Shown piece after piece: positions 58,243 through 64,000 of a DNA stretch of 64,000 nucleotides. The translations under genes and the position numbers were made by a program. Origin of the DNA: Phytoactinopolyspora halotolerans (GTDB lineage Bacteria; Actinomycetota; Actinomycetes; Jiangellales; Jiangellaceae); assembly GCF_010550675.1 (NCBI RefSeq), contig NZ_JAAGOA010000005.1:294342-358341 (forward strand). The letters are read 5' to 3'. Positions within the stretch are counted from its first letter, which is position 1; each line of letters starts with the position of its first letter. The notes under the pieces are model-generated. The model made no database searches. It saw only the letters and a list, made by a program, of their open reading frames with translations, and was not told the origin of the DNA.

Positions 58243-59171
58243 GCGGCGACGGGACGAGCGACGGGATCAGCCTGGCCGGACGCGTCGTCATCGTCACCGG
58301 CGCCGGCCGGAGCCTCGGGAAGGCGTACGCGACGGTCCTCGCCCAAGCGGGGGCGGCCGTCGTCGTCAACGACATCGACGCGGACGCCGCCGAGCAGGTC
58401 GTCGCCGAGATCACCTCCGGCGGCGGCCAGGCCACCGCCGTGGTGGCCCCGGTCGGCCCCGCCGCGACGGCGGACGCCCTGGTCGAGGCCGCGCGCTCGA
58501 CGTTCGGACGGCTCGACGTCCTGGTCGCCAACGCTGGTGTTCTGCGCGACCGCGTGCTGTGGAAGATGTCCGACAAGGATTTCGACCTCGTGGTCGACAC
58601 ACACCTGAAGGGCACCTTCACCTGCGGCCGGGCCGCCGCCGTCGCCATGCGCGAACAGGGAGAGGGCGGCCGCATCGTCGTCATCGGTTCTCCGGCCGGA
58701 CAGTTCGGCAGTTTCGGGCAGACGAACTACGCAGCGGTCAAGGCCGGTCTGGTCGCGATGGCACGGACCTGGTCGCTGGAGCTGGCGCGGTTCGGTATCA
58801 CCGCGAACGCCGTCGTGCCGACCGCGCTGTCCCCCATGACGGCGACCATCCCCGCGTACGCCCAGCTCTACGAGGACTACCTCGCCGGCGAACCGATCCC
58901 TTCGAGATACCGCAAGGAGAACGCGCTCGGCACCCCGGAGGACGTCGCCCCGCTGATCGTCTGGCTCGCCTCCGACCGCTCCGCCGATGTCACCGGCCAG
59001 GCCATCGGCATCGGCGGCGACCGTCTCACCCTCTACTCGCATCCTCAGGCGCTGCAGACCGTCGACCATGACGACGGCTGGACCGCGGAGCAGATCGACA
59101 AGGTGTGGCACGGCACACTTGCCGCGCACGCACAGCCGTCCGGGCCGCCGAGCAAGGATGCCGCGGAATGA
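58239..59171 (+). CDS. SDR, 3-hydroxyacyl-CoA dehydrogenase-like (MFE-2 type)
   Basis: 310 residues. TGAGRSLGKAYATVLAQAGA (cofactor loop), VNDIDADAAEQVV, VANAGVLRD and the catalytic YAAVKAG with Ser in IGSPAGQFG. The long NAG-VLRD form is shared with hydroxyacyl-CoA dehydrogenase domains of multifunctional enzymes. The first codons (ATGAGCGGCGACGGGACGAG) resemble the GC-rich repeat at ligK. ATGA overlap with the ligase gene downstream. Confidence 0.88.
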   Translation: MSGDGTSDGISLAGRVVIVTGAGRSLGKAYATVLAQAGAAVVVNDIDADAAEQVVAEITSGGGQATAVVAPVGPAATADALVEAARSTFGRLDVLVANAGVLRDRVLWKMSDKDFDLVVDTHLKGTFTCGRAAAVAMREQGEGGRIVVIGSPAGQFGSFGQTNYAAVKAGLVAMARTWSLELARFGITANAVVPTALSPMTATIPAYAQLYEDYLAGEPIPSRYRKENALGTPEDVAPLIVWLASDRSADVTGQAIGIGGDRLTLYSHPQALQTVDHDDGWTAEQIDKVWHGTLAAHAQPSGPPSKDAAE

Positions 59172-60859
59172 GACTCGGCAGGCATGCCGACGTGTGGCAA
59201 GGGGTGGCGCAGGCGGCCCCGGACCGTCCCGCCGTCGTCAGTCGTTCTCGCCGGCTCACGCATGCCGAGTTCACCGCGGAAGCCGCCGCGCTCGCCCGGC
59301 ATCTGGAGCACGCAGGGATACGTCCGGGCGACTCGGTGGTGATCTACTCGTACAACCGGCCGGAGTTCCTGGTCACGCTGTATGCCTGCCTCGCCACCGG
59401 CGTCGCACCCGTGCCGCTGAACTTCCGCTACCGCGCGAACGAACTCCGCGACCTGCTGCTCGACTGCGAGGCCCGGATGCTCGTCTACCCGAGCTCCCTC
59501 GGCGCGGTGGTGACCGAAGCGATCGCCGGGCTCCAGTCGCCACCGGCCCAGCTGGAGGTCGACGACGACGCAGCACCGACCGCACCGACAACGCCGACTA
59601 CGCCGACGGCGGCTACAGCGGCTACGACGTCAACGGGGCCGGCGGGGCAGGCGGGGCCCACGGCGGTCGCGTACCACGAGGCCGTCGCCGAGCCAGGTGC
59701 GCTACCCGCGGTCCCGCCGCCGGGCGGGGAGCTCCGTCTCTACACGGGCGGGACCACCGGGATGCCGAAGGCCGTCCTCTGGGACACCGATCACCTGCTC
59801 GACGGGATGCTCTTCTCCACCTACAGCTTGGTAGGGATCGACCCGCCGCAGACTGTGGAGGAGGCGGTAGCGATCGCCGTCGACCGCGCCCCACGGGTGG
59901 CGACCCTGCCGCTGGCGCCGTTCATCCACGGCACCGCGCTGTTCACCTCGCTCAACACGCTGGTGCTCGGCGGCACCGTCATCATCCATGCCTCGCCTCG
60001 GCTCGACGTCGAGGAGGCGCTCCGGCTGCTCCACGACGAAGCCGCCACCCGCCTCGTCCTGGCCGGTGACGCCGTGGCGCTCCCCCTCGTCACCGCTGCC
60101 GAACAGGCAGGCACCGGGCTCGGTCAGGTGCGCTCGGTGATCAGTTCCGGGATGCGGCTCAGCGACGAGACCAAGCGCCGGCTGCACGCACTCGCCGACC
60201 TGACCATTGCCGATCTGCTGGCGGCGACCGAGGGCGGACCGTTCGCCGCCGCCATCACCAGCAGCGTCGATGACCTGCCCGCCCGGCTGAAGCTCATGGA
60301 CGACGCCGCGGTGCTGGACAACGACGGCGTCGAGGTGCAGGACCGCGTCGGAGCACTCGGGCGGCTCGCATTCCGCGGCGCGTTCGCCAAGGGTTACCTC
60401 GGAGACGAGGCGAAGACCCGGGAGACGTTCCGCGAGTTCGGCGGCCGGCGCTACGTCGTGCCAGGTGACTGGGCCCGCGTCCTGGGCGACGGACACATCG
60501 AGCTGCTCGGGCGCGGCAGCGCGGTGGTGAACACCGGCGGGGAGAAGGTCTACCCGGCCGAGGTCGAGCAGGCGCTTCTGGACCATCCGGAGGTCGACGA
60601 CGCCGTGGTGTTCGGCACGCCCGATCGCCGCTTCGGTGAGGCCGTCACCGCCGTCATCGTCCCGGCGGCCGGTGCGTCGATCGATCCGGCGGAACTCGCG
60701 AACCACCTCGACCGGCGCCTCGCCGGCTACAAGAAGCCTCGGCACGTCCTGTTCCGCGATTCGCTCGAGCGCAGCCCGCACGGCAAGCTCGACCTGGCCC
60801 GTCTCAAACGGGATGCGACAGCGGAGCTCGCCGAACGCTCCGCCGAGGTCGTGCCATGA
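59168..60859 (+). CDS. Acyl-CoA synthetase / AMP-dependent CoA ligase
   Basis: 563 residues. The AMP-binding P-loop is YTGGTTGMPKAVLW, with GDWARVLGDGHIELLGR, NTGGEKVYPAEVEQALL and the catalytic Lys in SPHGKLDLARL. Between the N-terminal domain and the P-loop, at about residues 139-170, is a low-complexity Ala/Thr/Pro/Gly segment not expected in the family. It activates a carboxylic acid to its CoA thioester. Overlaps genes on both sides by 4 bp, so it is part of one operon with MaoC, SDR and acyl-CoA dehydrogenase. Confidence 0.9.
   Translation: MRLGRHADVWQGVAQAAPDRPAVVSRSRRLTHAEFTAEAAALARHLEHAGIRPGDSVVIYSYNRPEFLVTLYACLATGVAPVPLNFRYRANELRDLLLDCEARMLVYPSSLGAVVTEAIAGLQSPPAQLEVDDDAAPTAPTTPTTPTAATAATTSTGPAGQAGPTAVAYHEAVAEPGALPAVPPPGGELRLYTGGTTGMPKAVLWDTDHLLDGMLFSTYSLVGIDPPQTVEEAVAIAVDRAPRVATLPLAPFIHGTALFTSLNTLVLGGTVIIHASPRLDVEEALRLLHDEAATRLVLAGDAVALPLVTAAEQAGTGLGQVRSVISSGMRLSDETKRRLHALADLTIADLLAATEGGPFAAAITSSVDDLPARLKLMDDAAVLDNDGVEVQDRVGALGRLAFRGAFAKGYLGDEAKTRETFREFGGRRYVVPGDWARVLGDGHIELLGRGSAVVNTGGEKVYPAEVEQALLDHPEVDDAVVFGTPDRRFGEAVTAVIVPAAGASIDPAELANHLDRRLAGYKKPRHVLFRDSLERSPHGKLDLARLKRDATAELAERSAEVVP
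59571..59662. repeat. Low-complexity ACC/ACG/GCC repeat inside the ligase gene
   Basis: Triplet-like ACCGACCGCACCGACAACG then GGCGGGGCAGGCGGGG tracts encode an Ala/Thr/Pro then Gly/Ala-rich insert. Probably slippage-generated. Confidence 0.6.
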
Positions 60860-62115
60860 CGCGGAGCGCTACCACCCAGCCGGAGAACGGGCCACCCACC
60901 ACTCACCCGGAGATCGAGTTCACCGCCACCCAACCAGAGAGCGAGTTCCCCGCCACCGACCTGTTCGGGTTCGCCGACCGGCTGAGCGAGGCCGAGCGGG
61001 CGAAGCTGCACGCGCTCGATGCTCTGCTCGACGAGCAGGTGCGCCCCTACCTCGCCGAGTGGTGGGAGCGGGCCGAATGCCCCGTGCACGTCCGTGGCGA
61101 GCTCGCCCGGCTGCGGCTCGAGGACGATCCCGACCTGCTCCGCGGCGACGGGACACTCAATCCGCAATACGTCGGGTTCCGCCACTTCATGCTGGCCAGG
61201 TGTGACCTGTCCGTCGCCACCCTGTACGGCGGCCAAGTGGGGATGTTCCGCACGGTGGTGCGTGAGGGCGGCTCCCCGGAGCAACGGGCTCAGCTCGACC
61301 CGCTCATCGTCTCCTTCGAGCTGACTGGATGCTTCGCACTCACCGAGCCGGACCACGGTTCGGACGTCGCGCGCGGCCTGGAGACGGTCGCGACACGCCA
61401 CGGGGACACCTGGCGCATCAACGGCCACAAGCGCTGGATCGGGAATGCGGCCGTGTCGGATGTGATCGTCGTCGTCGCGAAGGACAGCTCCGACGGGGCG
61501 GCCAAGGCGTTCATGGTGCCGCGCGAGGCACCCGGGGTGGCCATCAGCGATGTGGGCAGCAAGCTCAGCCTGCGGATGGTCCGCAACGCCGACATCCGGC
61601 TCACCGACGTGGAGGTCGACGAATCGGCGCGGCTGCAGCGGATCGACTCCTTCGCCGACATCGCCGCCATCCTTGCTCACCTACGACCCGTCGTCGCCTG
61701 GAACGCCGCCGGGATGCAGGCCGGCGCCTATGAGGCCGCGCTGCGCTATGCCACGCATCGGCATCAGTTCGGCCGCCCGATCGCCGGCTACCAGCTCATC
61801 CAGGACAAGCTCGCCCGGATGCTCGGCAACGCGACGGCGTCGCTGGCGATGGCCGCGCGGCTGAGCGACCTGCGTAGCCAGGGCCGCGGCGGCGATGCGC
61901 ACTCGGCGCTGACGAAGGCATGGACCAGCGACCGGCTCCGCGAGACCGTCGCGCTCGCCCGCGAGATCTGCGGCGGTGAGGGCATCCGCGTCGGGAACGA
62001 CGTGGCGCGGTACTTCGCCGACGCGGAGGCGGTCTACACGTTCGAGGGAACCCGGGAGATCAACCATCTCATCGTCGGGCGCGCCGCGACCGGGCTGAGC
62101 GCGTTCACCCGCTGA
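60856..62115 (+). CDS. Acyl-CoA dehydrogenase
   Basis: 419 residues. FAD and substrate motifs: GCFALTEPDHGSDVARGL, INGHKRWIGNAAVSDVI, KLSLRMVRNADIRLTDVEV, RHQFGRPIAGYQLIQDKLA and YTFEGTREINHLIVGRA with the catalytic Glu of the glutaryl-CoA/medium-chain type. The first 35 residues are made by a 27-bp tandem repeat and lie outside the conserved fold. ATG overlaps the ligase stop. Likely introduces the double bond that MaoC hydrates. Confidence 0.92.
   Translation: MTRSATTQPENGPPTTHPEIEFTATQPESEFPATDLFGFADRLSEAERAKLHALDALLDEQVRPYLAEWWERAECPVHVRGELARLRLEDDPDLLRGDGTLNPQYVGFRHFMLARCDLSVATLYGGQVGMFRTVVREGGSPEQRAQLDPLIVSFELTGCFALTEPDHGSDVARGLETVATRHGDTWRINGHKRWIGNAAVSDVIVVVAKDSSDGAAKAFMVPREAPGVAISDVGSKLSLRMVRNADIRLTDVEVDESARLQRIDSFADIAAILAHLRPVVAWNAAGMQAGAYEAALRYATHRHQFGRPIAGYQLIQDKLARMLGNATASLAMAARLSDLRSQGRGGDAHSALTKAWTSDRLRETVALAREICGGEGIRVGNDVARYFADAEAVYTFEGTREINHLIVGRAATGLSAFTR
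60872..60952. repeat. 27-bp minisatellite, three copies
   Basis: Units at 60872, 60899 and 60926, each starting CCAC(C/T)CA, encode the degenerate nonapeptides TQPENGPPT, THPEIEFTA and TQPESEFPA in the acyl-CoA dehydrogenase N-terminus. Confidence 0.7.
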
Positions 62116-62154
62116 GTCCGGGGCGCCCGACGGCAGGCGTCGACGGCCAACGTC

Positions 62155-62193
62155 GGAAGGTTGTGTTCGCTATGGCAACGAAAACTCTCCGCC
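62155..62193. repeat. Palindromic repeat element, copy 2 (degenerate)
   Basis: Begins GGAAGGTTGTG and ends CTCTCCGCC; matches the element at 37520-37558 at about 30 of 39 positions, but its stem has several mismatches. It lies between the acyl-CoA dehydrogenase and the ThDP enzyme. Confidence 0.55.
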
Positions 62194-62235
62194 GCTGTTC
62201 GGAGAAGGCGGGCCACTACGAGTAAGGAATAGATC

Positions 62236-63888
62236 ATGACCGAGAAGATCACCGTGGCCGAAGCCGTCGGCCGGACAATCGCGAGGCTGGGCGCATCGCA
62301 CATCTTCGGCGTTGTGGGAAGCGGCAATTTCCAAGTGACGAACGCACTGATCGACGCCGGCGTGCCGTTCACGGCGTCTCGTCACGAGATGGGAGCGGCG
62401 TGCATGGCCGACGCCTATAGCAGGGCGACCGGCGACGTGTCGATCCTCAGTGTCCATCAAGGATGCGGCCTGACGAACGCGCTGACCGGGATCGTGGAGG
62501 CGGCGAAATGCCATACCCCGCTGCTGGTCCTGACGGGCGACACCGTCGCCGGAAACGTGACGGACAACTTCTACGTCGACCAGGACGCCATGGTGGCGTC
62601 GGCCGGGGCGCGACCGGCGCGGATCCACTCGGCGGCCTCCGCCGTCGCGGACGCGGCGAAGGCATTCCACGTCGCTCGGTCCGAGCGGGCGACCGTGGTG
62701 CTGTCGATGCCGGTGGACGTCCAGGACGAATACGTCGACTTCGACGCGGCCGCCATCCCGCCGCTCCCGGTGCGGCTGCCTCCAGGAGCAGCACCGCAGG
62801 CGCTGCAGAGGCTGGCGCACGCGCTCGGCACGGCCGAACGTCCGGTGATCGTCGGCGGACGCGGAGCCTGGAACGCGGCAGCGGAGCTGCGCCGGTTGGC
62901 CGAGGTCTCCGGCGCGTTGCTGGCCACCTCTGCGGCGGGGCGTGGGCTGTTCGTGGGTGATGAATGGGCGCTGGACATCATGGGTGGCTTCGCCACCGAA
63001 GGAGCAGCCGAACTGATCGCCGGCGCGGATGTGCTGGTCGCGTTCGGTGCCGGGCTGAACAAGTGGACCACCCGTGAAGGCGAACTCCTACGGAACGCGA
63101 CGGTCATCCAGGTCGACGATCGCGAGACCGCCATCGGCTTCCACCACCCCGTCGACGTCGGCGTCGTGGGCGACGCCGCCGTGGTGGCGGCGGCCGTCGC
63201 CGAGATGGTCGCGGAACGCTATCCGGGCCGGGTCGGCTATCGGACCGCGGAGATCGGCGAGCGAGTGCAGGCTGTGCGCTACTGGAAGGATCAGCCGTTC
63301 GTGTCCCGGGCGGAGCCGGGCCGGGTGGATCCCCAGGAACTCGTCAACACCCTGGACGCGATGCTGCCGATGGAGCGGGTCGTGGTGACCGACGGTGGCA
63401 ACGTCAACTGCTACGCGGGGGCACACCTGCGCGTACCGGATCAGCGTGGCTACTGTATCCCGCTGTCGTTCCAGTCCATCGGCCTCGGGCTGTCGTCGGC
63501 GATCGGCGCCGGCCTCGCGCAACCCGGCCGGATGCCCGTCCTCGGCACCGGCGACGGGGCCTTCATGATGACGCTGGTCGAGCTCGACACGGCCGTGCGT
63601 CTGGCTATGGGAATGGTCGTCATCGTGTTCAACGACGACGCCTACGGCGCCGAGGTCAACCTGTTCCAGGACCGGACCGACACGCTGGCGACCGTACGCT
63701 TCCCGGAGACCGACATCGCCGCCATCGCCCGCGGTTACGGTTGCGAGGCGATCACCGTCCGGGCCATCGAAGATGTCGACGCGGTGCGGTCGTGGCTCGA
63801 CGGCCCGCGGAACCGCCCGCTGATCATCGACGCCAAGATCCCCGAGCACACGTCCTGGATGATGGCCCGTCGCCATGGCGCCCACTAG
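62236..63888 (+). CDS. Thiamine-diphosphate enzyme, benzoylformate decarboxylase / acetolactate synthase family
   Basis: 550 residues with the three ThDP-fold domains. N-terminal: IFGVVGSGNFQVTNALIDAG with HEMGAACMADAYSRATG (the Glu activates ThDP). The middle domain, about 190-320, has VIVGGRGAWNAAAELRRLAE. C-terminal: GDGAFMMTLVELDTAVRLAM and NDDAYGAEVNLFQ, the GDG-x(24-27)-N cofactor motif. Substrate likely a 2-keto acid, but acetolactate synthase, benzoylformate decarboxylase and C-C lyase members cannot be separated here. It has its own leader after the palindromic repeat. Confidence 0.85.
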   Translation: MTEKITVAEAVGRTIARLGASHIFGVVGSGNFQVTNALIDAGVPFTASRHEMGAACMADAYSRATGDVSILSVHQGCGLTNALTGIVEAAKCHTPLLVLTGDTVAGNVTDNFYVDQDAMVASAGARPARIHSAASAVADAAKAFHVARSERATVVLSMPVDVQDEYVDFDAAAIPPLPVRLPPGAAPQALQRLAHALGTAERPVIVGGRGAWNAAAELRRLAEVSGALLATSAAGRGLFVGDEWALDIMGGFATEGAAELIAGADVLVAFGAGLNKWTTREGELLRNATVIQVDDRETAIGFHHPVDVGVVGDAAVVAAAVAEMVAERYPGRVGYRTAEIGERVQAVRYWKDQPFVSRAEPGRVDPQELVNTLDAMLPMERVVVTDGGNVNCYAGAHLRVPDQRGYCIPLSFQSIGLGLSSAIGAGLAQPGRMPVLGTGDGAFMMTLVELDTAVRLAMGMVVIVFNDDAYGAEVNLFQDRTDTLATVRFPETDIAAIARGYGCEAITVRAIEDVDAVRSWLDGPRNRPLIIDAKIPEHTSWMMARRHGAH

Positions 63889-63963
63889 ATGAGTGATTCC
63901 TTGAAGATCACGGTCGGCGCGTCGTGACCGGAGAAGTGGACGGAGGGTGTTCAAGATCAATGT

Positions 63964-64000
63964 GTGACGAAAGAACTGAACACCCTCCTGACTGCACTGT
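63964..64000 (+). CDS. Possible transposase, first 12 codons only (cut by window edge)
   Basis: A GTG at 63964 opens VTKELNTLLTAL, which resembles the N-terminus of IS982-like transposases in actinobacteria. Only 37 bases are visible and no inverted repeat could be confirmed, so this is a weak call. Confidence 0.3.
   Translation, partial: MTKELNTLLTAL

Overview
This is a GC-rich (roughly two-thirds G+C by eye) chromosomal segment of an actinomycete. The evidence is the mycofactocin genes, a DUF222/HNH (13E12-type) protein, a DUF2630 protein, an AfsR-type BTAD regulator, frequent GTG starts and ATGA/GTGA overlaps. A Jiangella-like or pseudonocardial genus is a guess only. No rRNA or complete tRNA was seen.

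Layout. 1-12.3 kb is ordinary accessory sequence: a hydrolase/VOC/AraC/BTAD set, a haloacetate-dehalogenase-like hydrolase, a formate-nitrite-family channel divergent from cyanase, a GH172 (DUF2961) hydrolase, a lower-GC ATPase-nuclease gene, an ECF42-type sigma factor with its DGPF and VOC partners, and DUF2630. 12.4-22.8 kb is a methoxy-aromatic block: purU and a metF-like gene, a muconolactone-isomerase-like protein, a hydrolase, a sensor kinase/response regulator, then galB, ligK, ligM, ligA and ligB. LigM moves the O-methyl group to tetrahydrofolate, MetF and PurU recycle that one-carbon unit, LigAB opens the ring, and GalB and LigK finish to pyruvate and oxaloacetate.

22.8-28.6 kb is the most unusual part. 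trxA-trxB are divergent from a NifU-like CxxC protein, two close paralogs of an uncharacterised 350-residue family, a UGSC-family protein (Cys replaces selenocysteine in the CGSC motif) and an SDR. It looks like a thioredoxin-fed redox enzyme system resembling in logic, not proven homology, the glycine/sarcosine reductases. An IclR regulator follows. A palindrome TTCCG-N5-CGGAA occurs before the sensor kinase, both UGSC-system transcription units, a Dpp transporter, an NDMA-dependent alcohol dehydrogenase and an NMT1-type ABC transporter. At several of these a -10-like hexamer begins 37-38 bp after its centre. This suggests one IclR-activated regulon spanning about 40 kb.

29.9-49.9 kb holds two Dpp/Opp-type ABC transporters flanking catabolic enzymes: a fused CoA-transferase, two amidohydrolases, two NDMA-dependent (mycofactocin-type) alcohol dehydrogenases around an aldehyde dehydrogenase, and another zinc dehydrogenase. 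49.9-54.8 kb has a DUF222/HNH gene, a broken acetyltransferase, and mycofactocin genes mftG, mftR, mftA and mftB. The maturase genes mftC-F are not next to them. 55-63.9 kb has an NMT1/THI5-type ABC transporter, a beta-oxidation-like set (MaoC, SDR, acyl-CoA ligase, acyl-CoA dehydrogenase) and a benzoylformate-decarboxylase-like ThDP enzyme. The right edge cuts into the start of a possible transposase.
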